From Paracoccaceae bacterium (lineage in GTDB: Bacteria > Pseudomonadota > Alphaproteobacteria > Rhodobacterales > Rhodobacteraceae): 34,439 bases of DNA. Below, piece after piece: positions 1 through 9,537 of the stretch. Each line of letters begins with the position of its first letter. Positions within the stretch are counted from its first letter, which is position 1. The position numbers and the translations under genes were made by a program. Where the stretch lies: assembly GCA_947461435.1 (NCBI GenBank), contig CANHLE010000031.1:1-34439 (forward strand), written 5' to 3'. The notes beneath the pieces were generated by a model. That model was not told the DNA's origin. It saw nothing but the letters and a program-made list of their open reading frames with translations, and made no database searches.

Positions 1-1
1 C

Positions 2-319
2 GATAACGCAGCGACGGCACCCAAACACTCCAAACGCCGGATGCGCGAGCGGTATGACGGCGAGGCGGGCTTGCAATACCTGAACTCCCGCACCTACGAC
101 CCAGACCTCGCCATGTTCCTCCAGCCCGACGGGTGGGAGGTGACGCAAGACGGCGTGGGGACCAACCGCTATGCCTATGCGGGCGGGGATCCGGTGAATG
201 GGGTGGATTTGACGGGGCAGCCACCGCCGTTATTCCCCTCATCACCCGGCTCCGCTCCGAACGCCCTTAACACCCCCAACCCTTGCCAAACCGTTAAAAT
301 CCAAAAACCAACCCCTTGA
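2..319 (+). CDS. RHS repeat-associated core domain protein, C-terminal fragment
   Basis: The frame is open to the left window edge, so this is the last 105 codons of a longer gene. The first visible ATG is at 41, but the reading frame continues upstream of it. Residues after that ATG read RERYDGEAGLQYLNSRTYDP, followed by a block ending NRYAYAGGDPVNGVDLTG. This is the conserved core that closes the shell of RHS/YD-repeat proteins just before their variable C-terminal tip. RHS proteins are large secreted or cell-surface proteins that often carry a toxin at that tip. Here only about 32 Pro/Ser/Asn-rich residues follow the core motif, with no recognisable toxin domain, and no immunity-type gene follows on this strand. 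It may be a toxin-less or decayed end, or an orphan tip. The family call is sure; function is not. Confidence 0.8.
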   Translation, partial: DNAATAPKHSKRRMRERYDGEAGLQYLNSRTYDPDLAMFLQPDGWEVTQDGVGTNRYAYAGGDPVNGVDLTGQPPPLFPSSPGSAPNALNTPNPCQTVKIQKPTP

Positions 320-333
320 TTTCAAACGGAATC

Positions 334-355
334 AAAAAACGTCCAGATCTGGACG
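334..355 (-). terminator. Rho-independent terminator of tgt
   Basis: A perfect 16-base palindrome, CGTCCAGATCTGGACG, lies at 340-355, just past the tgt stop codon at 364-366. On the minus strand it is followed directly by six T (334-339). A stem followed by a T run in the right orientation is the standard intrinsic terminator layout. The plus strand has no T run after the hairpin, so it does not serve the RHS gene equally well. Confidence 0.75.
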
Positions 356-363
356 CGCCCCAA

Positions 364-1494
364 TCACAGCGCCTCGATATCCCCTAGAGTCTGCATGTCC
401 CGGAAAACTCCCGCAAAGGCCGCCAGCCGCCCCGCCCCGATGGCCTCCCTCAGGGATTGCATCAATTCTTGAAAATAATGCAGGTTATGCCAGGTCAGCA
501 GCATGCTCGCGATGATTTCCTGCGATTTGAAAACGTGGTGCAAATAGGCCCGCGAATATCCCCGGCAGCAGGGGCAGGTGCAGTCTTCATCCAAAGGGCG
601 CGGATCTTCTTGATGGCGGGCATTCTTGATGTTCACCTGCCCCCACCTAGTCCAGGCCTGCCCCGTCCTCCCCGACCGCGAGGGCAGCACACAGTCCATC
701 ATATCGATGCCCCGCTCCACCGCGCCGACGATATCATCGGGCTTGCCCACCCCCATCAAATAGCGCGGGCGATCCTCGGGCAGCAAACCCGGCGCGTAAT
801 CCAGAACCCCGAACATCGCTTCCTGCCCCTCTCCGACAGCAAGCCCCCCCACAGCATAGCCGTCAAATCCGATCCCCCGCAGCGCCGCCGCCGATTCCTC
901 GCGCAGCTCCCGGTTCACCCCGCCTTGCATGATCCCGAACAAGGCATGTCCCGGCCGATCCCCGAACGCATCCCGCGACCGCTGCGCCCAGCGCATCGAC
1001 AGCCGCATCGATTTGGCAACGGCTTCATCCGTGGCGGGCAGGGCCGGGCATTCATCGAAACACATCACGATGTCCGAGCCCAGCAGACGCTGAATCTCCA
1101 TGCTCCGCTCGGGGCTCAGCATATGCTTGGATCCGTCGATATGCGACGAAAACGTCACCCCATCTTCCGTCATCTTGCGCAGGGCAGACAGGCTCATCAC
1201 TTGAAATCCGCCCGAATCCGTCAAGATGGGCCGGTCCCAGTTCATGAACTTATGTAAACCGCCCAGCCGAGCCACGCGCTCGGCACCGGGCCGAAGCATG
1301 AGGTGATAGGTATTGCCCAACAAGATGTCAGCACCCGTCGCGCGCACCGAGTCTGGCAGCATGGCCTTGACTGTCGCCGCCGTGCCGACGGGCATGAAAG
1401 CTGGCGTCCGAATGTCACCGCGGGGGGTCGAAATAACACCCGTTCGCGCGCGTCCATCCGTCGCTGCAATATCAAAGCTGATCCCCGTGGCCAT
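364..1494 (-). CDS. tgt: Queuine/preQ1 tRNA-ribosyltransferase (tRNA-guanine transglycosylase)
   Basis: This enzyme swaps guanine-34 in tRNAs with GUN anticodons (Asp, Asn, His, Tyr) for preQ1, a step in queuosine synthesis in the cytoplasm. The 376-residue length fits bacterial Tgt. Visible motifs are [10 protein letters not shown] around residues 93-102 (Asp93, general acid/base), [16 protein letters not shown] around 264-279 (Asp267 matches the catalytic nucleophile), and a zinc site CxCxxC at 305-310 with His336. The frame stays open upstream to 1740, but the extra 82 residues are low-complexity and overlap the end of nrdJ. The ATG at 1492-1494, giving [11 protein letters not shown], fits the family start. 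The gene lies 158 bases after nrdJ, beyond a terminator, so it probably has its own promoter. No queuosine biosynthesis genes are next to it. Confidence 0.97.
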   Translation of the reverse strand: MATGISFDIAATDGRARTGVISTPRGDIRTPAFMPVGTAATVKAMLPDSVRATGADILLGNTYHLMLRPGAERVARLGGLHKFMNWDRPILTDSGGFQVMSLSALRKMTEDGVTFSSHIDGSKHMLSPERSMEIQRLLGSDIVMCFDECPALPATDEAVAKSMRLSMRWAQRSRDAFGDRPGHALFGIMQGGVNRELREESAAALRGIGFDGYAVGGLAVGEGQEAMFGVLDYAPGLLPEDRPRYLMGVGKPDDIVGAVERGIDMMDCVLPSRSGRTGQAWTRWGQVNIKNARHQEDPRPLDEDCTCPCCRGYSRAYLHHVFKSQEIIASMLLTWHNLHYFQELMQSLREAIGAGRLAAFAGVFRDMQTLGDIEAL

Positions 1495-1591
1495 CGCCGC
1501 CCTCGCCTGTTTCACGCCTAAGAATTTCCTGATGTCTGGGGCTGGACCCGGGTCCGCAGGATCAACCCGCGCCCGCCCTACAGCCAAACCC

Positions 1592-1625
1592 CCTAAAGCG
1601 AAAGGGGGAGGGTTTCCCCTCCCCC
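1592..1625 (-). terminator. Rho-independent terminator of nrdJ
   Basis: A 9-bp perfect stem, GGGGGAGGG (1604-1612) with CCCTCCCCC (1617-1625), encloses the loop TTTC. On the minus strand it is followed by a T-rich stretch, TTTCGCTTT. It starts 28 bases past the nrdJ stop and separates nrdJ from tgt. Confidence 0.75.
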
Positions 1626-1652
1626 GACGCCGGTCGCAGCTAACGTTCCGCC

Positions 1653-4600
1653 TCAGCTGCAGCCACTTGTTCCGCCGCAGGTGTTGCACTTCATGCAGGT
1701 GCCATTGCGCACCAGCGTGTAGTTGCCACACTCGCCACAAGGGTCGCCCTCATAGCCCTGCATCTTCGCTTTCACCCGGGCATCCATTCCGACCGTTCCC
1801 GTGCTCAGGGCTGTTGCCGTCGAGAGTACCCCCCCGCCCAGCGCCGTTTCCGGCACAATCATGTTGAGCGCCGTCATGGGGTCGCCCCCAGCCAAGGCAA
1901 CCGTTCCCATGCCGCCTTGAAACACCATCAACTCTTGTGGAAGCCGCTTGCGCAGATATCCAGTTGACGAGATGGAGCGCAAAAGTTCCACCGACTTGGA
2001 CGCCGCCGCATCGCTGACATCGCCGATGTTGCGCTTGCCCTCTTCTTCGCCCCGGCCCAGATCGTCAAATGCGTGGCCTTGCGGTTTGACATGGGCCAGA
2101 TCCGTGCGGTCCAGATAGGACACGGCCAGTTCGCGGAAGATATAATCAAGGATCGATGTCGCGTTCTTGATGCTGTCATTGCCCTGCACCATGCCCGCGG
2201 GTTCAAACCGGGTGAAGGTGAAAGCCTCGACGTATTCTTCCAAGGGCACGCCGTATTGCAGACCCACCGAAATCGCGATGGCGAAGTTGTTCATCATGGC
2301 GCGGAAGCCCGCGCCTTCCTTGTGCATGTCGATAAAGATCTCTCCCAGACGCCCATCGCCGTATTCGCCGGTGCGCAAGTAAACCTTGTGCCCGCCAACG
2401 ATGGCCTTTTGGGTATAGCCTTTGCGCCGTTCTGGCAGTTTTTCGCGGTTGGTGCGGATCACCTCTTTGATGATGATCTTTTCGACAATCTTCTCGGCCA
2501 GAACGACTGCCTTTTCCTGCGCGGAACCCGAAGCAAGAATTTCTTCAGCTTCTTCGTCGTCTTCGATCAGGGCAGAGGCAAGGGGTTGGCTTAGTTTGGA
2601 TCCATCACGGTACAGCGCGTTGGCCTTGATCCCCAAGGAGTGCGACAACTCGTAAGCGGCCAAGGTATCGGTGATCGAGGCGGAGTTCGGCATGTTGATC
2701 GTCTTGGAGATCGCGCCCGAGATAAACGACTGGGCCGCCGCCATCATGTAGATGTGGCTATCGACGGACAAAAAGCGTTTGCCGGTCTTTCCACACGGGT
2801 TGGCGCAATCGAAGACGGAATAGTGCTCTTTTTTCAGGAAAGGCGCGCCTTCCAATGTCATCGTTCCGCAAACATGATCATTGGCGGCATCAATCTGGGC
2901 TTTGGTAAAGCCAAGATGACGCAAAAGATCGAAGGTTGGGTCGGCCAATTTGTCGGCCGGGATGCCAAGCGAGCCTTTGCAGAAGTCTTCGCCCAGCGTC
3001 CATTGGTTGAAGACAAAGCGGATGTCGAAGGCCGAGGGCAAGGCCGCTTCGATTTTCTCAAGCTCGCGCGGGCCAAAGCCGTGGCCGATCAACGAGGTGG
3101 TGTTGATGCCCGGACAGTTGCCGATCGAGCCATGGCCAACCGCATAGGCCACGATCTCGGCCGATTGTGAGGTGGTGTATCCAAGCTTTTCCAAGGCCGC
3201 CGGAACGGATTGGTTGATGATCTTGAAATACCCGCCGCCCGCCAGCTTTTTGAACTTCACCAGGGCAAAATCCGGCTCGATCCCGGTGGTATCGCAATCC
3301 ATTACAAGACCGATGGTTCCTGTTGGCGCAATAACCGTTGTTTGGGCGTTGCGGTAGCCATGCGCCTCTCCCAAGGCCAAAGCCTCGTCCCAGGCGCCGC
3401 GCGCCATGGTGATCAGCGTCTTGTCGGGGCAATTGGCTGCATCCAAGATCACCGGATTGACGTTCAACCCTTCGTAAAGCCCTGTCCCAATAGCGGCAGA
3501 ACGGTGGTTGCGGATCACGCGCAACATGTGTTCGGCATTGCGCTGATACCCTGCGAAGGGGCCAAGTTCCTTGGCCATCTCGGCAGAGGTGGCATAGGTC
3601 ACACCGGTCATCAAAGCGGTCAAAGCGCCGCAAAGTGCGCGGCCTTCACGGCTGTCATAGCCGAGGCCCATATTCATCAACAGACCACCGATATTGGCAT
3701 AGCCAAGACCAAGCGTCCGGAAATCATAGGATTTCTGGGCAATCTCTTGCGACGGGAACTGCGCCATCATGACGGAGATTTCCAAGGTCACTGTCCACAA
3801 ACGCGTGGCGTGAACATAGGATTCCGCATCAAACTTTCCGCCGGCAAAGAAGGTCAGCAGGTTCATCGAGGCAAGGTTGCAGGCCGTGTCATCAAGGAAC
3901 ATGTATTCCGAGCAGGGGTTGGATCCGCGGATCGCGCCATCTTCGGGGCAGGTGTGCCAGGCGTTGACCGTGTCGTGAAACTGAATCCCGGGATCCGCGC
4001 AGGCCCAGGCGGCATGTCCGATCTGGTCCCACAGTTCGCGGGCAGAAACCGTCTTGGCCACTTTGCCATCGGTCCGGCGGATCAATTCCCACGGCAGATC
4101 GTCTTTCACGGCCGTCAGGAAACTGTCCGTGACGCGCACAGAATTGTTCGAATTCTGGCCTGACACCGTCATGTAAGCTTCGGAATCCCAATCCACATCG
4201 TAGGTCGGAAATTCGATCGAGGTGAAGCCCTGCTTGGCATATTGCAAGACACGGTTGGTGTAGGTGTCGGGGATCATCGCCTTCTTGGCGGCGCGGATCG
4301 CCGATTTCAGACTGGGGTTCTTGGCGGGATCAACCGAGTCTTCCGATGCACCATCCCAAGTACGGATCGCAGCGAATATGTCGTTCAGGCGCAGCTCGTG
4401 CGCTTTTGACCCTGCCACCAAGGCCGCCACTTTTTGCTCTTCGATGACTTTCCAGTTGATGAACGCCTCGACATCGGGGTGATCCATGTCGCAGATCACC
4501 ATCTTTGCCGCACGGCGCGTGGTACCGCCGGATTTGATCGCACCCGCCGCCCGATCGCCAATCTTCAAAAAGCCCATCAATCCGGATGACTTTCCGCCGC

Positions 4601-5339
4601 CCGAAAGCTTTTCGCCCTCGCCGCGCAGACTGGAGAAATTGGTGCCCGTTCCCGAACCGTATTTGAACAGACGGGCTTCGCGCACCCAAAGGTCCATGAT
4701 GCCGCCGTCGCCCACAAGATCATCGCGGACAGACTGAATGAAGCAGGCATGCGGTTGGGGATGTTCATAGGCGCTGGTGGATTTGGTCAACACGCCGGTC
4801 TGATGATCGACATAATAATGCCCTTGCGACGGCCCGTCGATGCCGTAAGCCCAGTGCAGACCCGTGTTGAACCATTGCGGCGAATTGGGCGCGGCCATCT
4901 GGCGGGCCAGCATGTAGCGCATTTCATCGTAGTATGATTTTGCATCGGCTTCGGTGGTGAAATAGCCGCCCTTCCAGCCCCAATAGGCCCAAGCCCCTGC
5001 CAGACGATCAAACACTTGCTTGGCGCTGGTCTCGCCGACAAGGCGCTGATCGGCGGGAAGTTTTGCCAAGGCCTCTTGATCGGGGATCGACCGCCACAAA
5101 AACTCTGGCATCCCTTTTTCTTTGACCTTTTTCAGAACGGCTGGAATCCCGGCTTTGCGGAAATACTTCTGCGCCAGCACGTCGGAGGCAACCTGGCTCC
5201 AGCCCGAGGGCACTTCGACCGCTTCGTTGCGAAACACGATCTTGCCATCGGGATTGCGAATCTCTGATGTGGTCAGTCCAAATTCCAGTGCGCCATATGC
5301 GCCGCTCGATTCGGTTGTAAACTTCCGCTCAATTTTCAT
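1653..5339 (-). CDS. nrdJ: Adenosylcobalamin-dependent (class II) ribonucleoside-diphosphate reductase
   Basis: NrdJ reduces ribonucleotides to deoxyribonucleotides using adenosylcobalamin to make the thiyl radical, so it works with or without oxygen. The predicted protein has 1228 residues, the long single-chain form common in alphaproteobacteria. Visible features are HACFIQSV with a redox cysteine near 199, the active-site loop NPCSE at 474-478 (Asn, radical Cys476, Glu), a partner cysteine in [11 protein letters not shown] just after it, and APTGTIG further on. A cysteine-rich tail, CxxC...CxxCxxC...C, within the last 30 residues is used for re-reduction by thioredoxin-type donors. The ATG at 5337-5339 (MKIERKFT) matches the usual family start and has GGACGGGG just upstream. 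An upstream extension to 5396 is unlikely. Two NrdR-box-like sites lie about 150 and 235 bases upstream. cobS and cobT in this window would contribute to its cofactor. Confidence 0.97.
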   Translation of the reverse strand: MKIERKFTTESSGAYGALEFGLTTSEIRNPDGKIVFRNEAVEVPSGWSQVASDVLAQKYFRKAGIPAVLKKVKEKGMPEFLWRSIPDQEALAKLPADQRLVGETSAKQVFDRLAGAWAYWGWKGGYFTTEADAKSYYDEMRYMLARQMAAPNSPQWFNTGLHWAYGIDGPSQGHYYVDHQTGVLTKSTSAYEHPQPHACFIQSVRDDLVGDGGIMDLWVREARLFKYGSGTGTNFSSLRGEGEKLSGGGKSSGLMGFLKIGDRAAGAIKSGGTTRRAAKMVICDMDHPDVEAFINWKVIEEQKVAALVAGSKAHELRLNDIFAAIRTWDGASEDSVDPAKNPSLKSAIRAAKKAMIPDTYTNRVLQYAKQGFTSIEFPTYDVDWDSEAYMTVSGQNSNNSVRVTDSFLTAVKDDLPWELIRRTDGKVAKTVSARELWDQIGHAAWACADPGIQFHDTVNAWHTCPEDGAIRGSNPCSEYMFLDDTACNLASMNLLTFFAGGKFDAESYVHATRLWTVTLEISVMMAQFPSQEIAQKSYDFRTLGLGYANIGGLLMNMGLGYDSREGRALCGALTALMTGVTYATSAEMAKELGPFAGYQRNAEHMLRVIRNHRSAAIGTGLYEGLNVNPVILDAANCPDKTLITMARGAWDEALALGEAHGYRNAQTTVIAPTGTIGLVMDCDTTGIEPDFALVKFKKLAGGGYFKIINQSVPAALEKLGYTTSQSAEIVAYAVGHGSIGNCPGINTTSLIGHGFGPRELEKIEAALPSAFDIRFVFNQWTLGEDFCKGSLGIPADKLADPTFDLLRHLGFTKAQIDAANDHVCGTMTLEGAPFLKKEHYSVFDCANPCGKTGKRFLSVDSHIYMMAAAQSFISGAISKTINMPNSASITDTLAAYELSHSLGIKANALYRDGSKLSQPLASALIEDDEEAEEILASGSAQEKAVVLAEKIVEKIIIKEVIRTNREKLPERRKGYTQKAIVGGHKVYLRTGEYGDGRLGEIFIDMHKEGAGFRAMMNNFAIAISVGLQYGVPLEEYVEAFTFTRFEPAGMVQGNDSIKNATSILDYIFRELAVSYLDRTDLAHVKPQGHAFDDLGRGEEEGKRNIGDVSDAAASKSVELLRSISSTGYLRKRLPQELMVFQGGMGTVALAGGDPMTALNMIVPETALGGGVLSTATALSTGTVGMDARVKAKMQGYEGDPCGECGNYTLVRNGTCMKCNTCGGTSGCS

Positions 5340-5370
5340 GGCCCCGTCCTGTCCAATGTGGGCGGCTGTC

Positions 5371-5574
5371 TCAGGCAGCCTGCCCCGTGTCCCCAATACC
5401 GCCTAGCGCCCCGGATATCGCTTTCCCCATTTTGAGCAGGGATGCCACCATAGATGGTGTGCCGATTTCCAGGTTACGCCCGAATACGCCACTAAATGTA
5501 GTGCCCGCTTCGACAACTGGACCAACCTGAAGCAAATCCGATGCGCTTTCAACGAAAATATCTGACTTACCCAC
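5371..5574 (-). CDS. Doubtful small reading frame upstream of nrdJ, 67 residues
   Basis: This GTG-started frame ends 31 bases before the nrdJ start and would encode 67 residues beginning [17 protein letters not shown] and ending GIGDTGQAA. The composition is protein-like, but I recognise no family and no convincing Shine-Dalgarno site. Its third codon positions are less G/C-biased than in neighbouring genes. The start codon falls inside a candidate NrdR box (5571-5586), and a second candidate box lies inside the frame, so the stretch may simply be nrdJ promoter and leader DNA. It could also be a small leader gene or a gene remnant. Treat it as unproven. Confidence 0.22.
   Translation of the reverse strand: MGKSDIFVESASDLLQVGPVVEAGTTFSGVFGRNLEIGTPSMVASLLKMGKAISGALGGIGDTGQAA
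5489..5504 (-). promoter_or_regulatory. Candidate NrdR box 2 upstream of nrdJ
   Basis: The 16-mer CCACTAAATGTAGTGC matches the known NrdR consensus ACACTATATATTGTGT at 11 of 16 positions by eye and keeps the key CAC-N8-GTG arms. Its core CACTA-N4-TAGTG is a perfect inverted repeat. NrdR is the usual repressor of ribonucleotide reductase genes and typically binds paired boxes. Confidence 0.45.
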
Positions 5575-5586
5575 TAGATTTTGTGC
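5571..5586 (-). promoter_or_regulatory. Candidate NrdR box 1 upstream of nrdJ
   Basis: The 16-mer CCACTAGATTTTGTGC matches the NrdR consensus at 12 of 16 positions by eye, with both CAC and GTG arms intact. Its centre is 82 bases from the other candidate box. That is longer than the roughly three helical turns usual for NrdR pairs, which weakens the call. Confidence 0.45.
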
Positions 5587-5762
5587 TTGACCTAAGCGCC
5601 TCTTCTAGGGGTGGCGTCACACAACTGTGATCTTGGCGAAAGCAGGCGCCAGCAAGCGGCTTGACGCGCCACTTCAACTGTCGCGGTTTTATCAGATATT
5701 TGGTGGACTTGCCGGAGCGCCTTCGCACCGAAAGTCTGCAAGGCGGGCGAAGTTTCCGATCG

Positions 5763-6641
5763 TCACCCGCGTCTGTTGATCAGAACGATTCCCGCCCCAA
5801 CCAGACAGGCGGCCGCGATCAAACCCGGCACAAGCGGCTCTTTGAAGATCAGATAGCCCAAAGCCATCGCAAAAATTGGTGTCAGAAAGGAGAAAGATGC
5901 CACAGTCGAGGTGGGATAGACGGACAAAAGCCAAAGCCACGAAATGAATCCGCCCGCCACCACGATGGAGGCCTGAAAGATCAGCCAGACCCAGTGCATC
6001 GGTTCGATATCGCGGATCAAAGGGCCGAAGAAGGGGGCGGCCAGCAACAAGATCGGGGCGGAGACGGCAACCATCCAGAACAATTGCGCCTCGGGACCAG
6101 CGTCGCGCATTCGTGTGGCCCGCGCGATGAAGGCGGTTCCGGTCCATCCCCAAGCGCCCCCCAAGGCGAAAAGATCACCCCAGATATTGGCATGGCCCGA
6201 GGGGCTTTTGGACAAGATGGCCCATGCCGTTCCGACGAAAGCCAGAACCAACCCCAAGGCGCGGATCGGCGTGATGCGTTCGTTGGGCAAACCAAAATGC
6301 GCCAGAATCGCCATCCACAACGGCATGGAATAAAAAATCACCGCGGCACGGCCCACCGCAGTCAGATCCAGCGCCATGAACAAGCACAAAAACTCGGCCG
6401 CGAAAACCGCCCCCATCAACAGGCCGGGCCCCAGATCGGCCCAGCGCAGACGCCCAAGCAGACCGCGAAACCACAGCCAACCCGCGACAAAAACAATTGC
6501 CAGGGCCGACCGCAGTCCGGCGAAGAACACCGGTTGAAGCCCGGTATTGACCTCTTTGACGATGATCTGATTGCCCGCAAGCAACAGCGTCACCCCCAGC
6601 AGCGCCGCCAATCCGACGCTGTCTAACCGGTCCTTGCGCAT
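5763..6641 (-). CDS. EamA/DMT-superfamily transporter
   Basis: This 292-residue integral membrane protein has about ten hydrophobic segments arranged as two EamA repeats, the layout of drug/metabolite transporters. It starts with a charged MRKDRLDSVG followed by the first membrane span. Helix-loop hallmarks such as AGLRSALA (first repeat) and SFLTPIFAMALGYLIFKEPL (end of the second repeat) are typical of the family. The substrate cannot be read from sequence; family members move amino acids, purines, drugs and other small molecules. The ATG at 6639-6641 has a strong AAGGAG site about nine bases upstream, so it is preferred over the in-frame ATG at 6698. The gene is divergent from the Fur-family regulator, leaving a 132-base shared upstream region. 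That could allow control by the regulator, but this is inference. Confidence 0.9.
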   Translation of the reverse strand: MRKDRLDSVGLAALLGVTLLLAGNQIIVKEVNTGLQPVFFAGLRSALAIVFVAGWLWFRGLLGRLRWADLGPGLLMGAVFAAEFLCLFMALDLTAVGRAAVIFYSMPLWMAILAHFGLPNERITPIRALGLVLAFVGTAWAILSKSPSGHANIWGDLFALGGAWGWTGTAFIARATRMRDAGPEAQLFWMVAVSAPILLLAAPFFGPLIRDIEPMHWVWLIFQASIVVAGGFISWLWLLSVYPTSTVASFSFLTPIFAMALGYLIFKEPLVPGLIAAACLVGAGIVLINRRG

Positions 6642-6773
6642 ATCTGTGCTCCTTGCGTGGCGTTGGCGCACCCTGTCGGGGCACGCCGGGAAGGTCAATT
6701 GCCCAAAATAGCTGGCAGAACGGGCAAACTTCGCCTAAAGCGGCGAAAACACTGCTGAGCCGATGGGGCCGTC

Positions 6774-7181
6774 ATGACCAATATCATCGCCCGCTGCGAG
6801 GCAAAGGGCCTTAGGATGACGGATCAACGTCGGGTTCTGGCCCGCGTGATCGGCGATGCCGAGGACCATCCCGATGTGGAAGAGATTCATGTGCGCGCGT
6901 CGGCGATCGATCCGCGGATCTCGCTCGCGACGGTGTACCGGACCGTGAAATTGTTCGAAGAATCCGGCATTTTGGACAAATTGGAATTTGGGGATGGCCG
7001 CGCGCGCTATGAAGATGCCGAACGCGACCACCACGATCATCTGATTGACGTGTCGACCGGTCAAGTGATTGAATTCATCGACCCCGAGATTGAAGCCTTG
7101 CAGGAAAAGATTGCCGCCCGGCTTGGGTTTCGTCTGATCGGGCATCGGTTAGAGCTGTTGGGCATACCGGTGCGCAAGTGA
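6774..7181 (+). CDS. Fur-family metal-responsive transcriptional regulator (Fur/Mur-like)
   Basis: This 135-residue protein has the Fur layout. The N-terminal winged helix (about 1-80) includes RMTDQRRVLARVI and the recognition-helix region ISLATVYRTVKLFEESGI. A dimerisation half follows with the metal-binding stretch RYEDAERDHHDHLID (79-92) and VIEFIDPEIEALQ. Structural CxxC zinc motifs are absent, as is usual for alphaproteobacterial Fur/Mur. I do not see the histidine-rich heme-binding motif of Irr, so Fur or Mur (iron or manganese sensing) is likelier than Irr. The ATG at 6774 lacks a clear Shine-Dalgarno site. The stop overlaps the GTG start of the next transporter by four bases (GTGA), which implies coupled translation. 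It is divergent from another transporter gene. Confidence 0.9.
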   Translation: MTNIIARCEAKGLRMTDQRRVLARVIGDAEDHPDVEEIHVRASAIDPRISLATVYRTVKLFEESGILDKLEFGDGRARYEDAERDHHDHLIDVSTGQVIEFIDPEIEALQEKIAARLGFRLIGHRLELLGIPVRK

Positions 7182-8056
7182 ACCCAGCCGAAAACCTGCG
7201 CGGCATCGGGCTGATGTCTGCATCCATGGCGTTCTTTGCGGTCGAGGACATGTTCCTGAAATTCGCGGCCCAGAATTTGCCGACGGGCCAGATCCTTTTG
7301 TTGACGGCGGTCTTCGGATTCGCGTTTTTTGCGTTGCTTGTGCGCCGGGAGGGCAACCGCACCCTGATCGGCGCTGCGCTGCATCCTTGGGTGATGGCCC
7401 GCAATGCTGGCGAGATGATCGGCACAATCGCCTATATCACTGCCCTCGCCTCGGTTCCGTTGGCGACGGTTTCGGCCGTTTTGCAAGCCATGCCTTTGGC
7501 CGTTACGATGGCCGCCGCTTTGTTCATGGGCGAGCGGGTGGGCTGGCGGCGCTGGACGGCGATTGGTCTGGGCTTTGTAGGGGTCATCATGGTGATCCGG
7601 CCCGGGATGGACGGGTTTCGCCCTGCCGGGCTGTGGGTGCTGGTAACCGTGGCAGGTTTGGCGCTGCGCGATCTGGCATCGCGGAAAATTCCGCACACAA
7701 TTTCGAACAATCAGGTTTCTGCCTGGGGCATCGCATCGGTCGCCGTTCTGGGGGCTGGGATGATGCCGTTTCAAACGCCCGTCCTGCCGGATTTGGGGCA
7801 ATCGGTGTTGTTGATCGGGGCCTTTGCCTTTGGCACGGCGGGCTATTGGGCGATTACTGCGGCCACGCGGGTTGGCGAGGTGTCGGTGGTATCGCCGTTT
7901 CGGTACTCACGTTTGATCTTTGCCATCGCGATTGGCACCTTTGTCTTTGGGGAAAGTCTGGACATGCTGACCCTTGCTGGGGCCGGGCTGATCATCGGGT
8001 CGGGGCTTTACTCCTATGCGCGCGAACGGGCGCGGCGGAAAGCGGCCGGGGTATAG
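7178..8056 (+). CDS. EamA/DMT-superfamily transporter, coupled to the Fur-family gene
   Basis: This is a 292-residue membrane protein with about ten spans in two EamA repeats. Recognisable family segments include ALASVPLATVSAVLQAMPLAVTM (written here in part: VPLATVSAVLQAMPL) near residues 92-106 and GEVSVVSPFRYSRLIFAI near the end of the second repeat. The GTG start at 7178 overlaps the stop of the Fur-family gene in the sequence GTGA, so the two are almost certainly one transcript with coupled translation. No substrate can be assigned. The pairing suggests, but does not prove, a metal or siderophore-related role. A basic tail (RERARRKAAGV) would face the cytoplasm. It is not closely similar to the other two EamA proteins in the window. 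Confidence 0.9.
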   Translation: MNPAENLRGIGLMSASMAFFAVEDMFLKFAAQNLPTGQILLLTAVFGFAFFALLVRREGNRTLIGAALHPWVMARNAGEMIGTIAYITALASVPLATVSAVLQAMPLAVTMAAALFMGERVGWRRWTAIGLGFVGVIMVIRPGMDGFRPAGLWVLVTVAGLALRDLASRKIPHTISNNQVSAWGIASVAVLGAGMMPFQTPVLPDLGQSVLLIGAFAFGTAGYWAITAATRVGEVSVVSPFRYSRLIFAIAIGTFVFGESLDMLTLAGAGLIIGSGLYSYARERARRKAAGV

Positions 8057-8169
8057 GGTGTGCACCGCACGCCAGATGCGCCGTGCGGACCGGATGCATC
8101 GCAGAAATCTGGGCGACAATGCCCCAAGGGTGAGCCATGGCCCTTTCTTCTGTCACAAACCCCCGCTAA

Positions 8170-9489
<1,320 letters not shown>

Positions 9490-9511
9490 AGGATCGCCGC
9501 GTCAAGTCTTT

Positions 9512-9537
9512 GGGGCATCCTTCGGGATGCCCCTTTT
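9512..9537 (+). terminator. Rho-independent terminator of eno
   Basis: A perfect 9-bp stem, GGGGCATCC (9512-9520) with GGATGCCCC (9525-9533), is closed by the extra-stable TTCG tetraloop and followed by TTTT (9534-9537). It lies 22 bases after the enolase stop and touches the stop codon of the convergent dehydrogenase gene. On the minus strand the flank is less T-rich, so it acts mainly for eno. Confidence 0.9.

Larger units (their letters stand above)
5340..5762. other. 423-base region between nrdJ and the first EamA transporter
   Basis: This stretch holds the nrdJ upstream region. It contains two NrdR-box-like palindromes (5489-5504 and 5571-5586), a perfect TCACA-N4-TGTGA inverted repeat (5617-5630) and one doubtful small reading frame (5371-5574). 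I see no cobalamin riboswitch signature on the minus strand. Bases 5640-5762 show nothing I can name. Confidence 0.6.

Noticed and set aside
1495-1740. N-terminal extension of the tgt frame by 82 residues
   Set aside because: It overlaps nrdJ coding sequence and its terminator, is low-complexity, and the family start is at 1494.
5340-5640. Cobalamin riboswitch upstream of nrdJ
   Set aside because: GCCACT appears only on the plus strand, opposite to nrdJ, and no other B12-box elements could be found on the minus strand.
6699-6727. TTGCCC ... GGGCAA inverted repeat upstream of the Fur-family gene
   Set aside because: Six-base arms 17 bases apart do not resemble a Fur or Mur operator and are easily expected by chance in GC-rich DNA.
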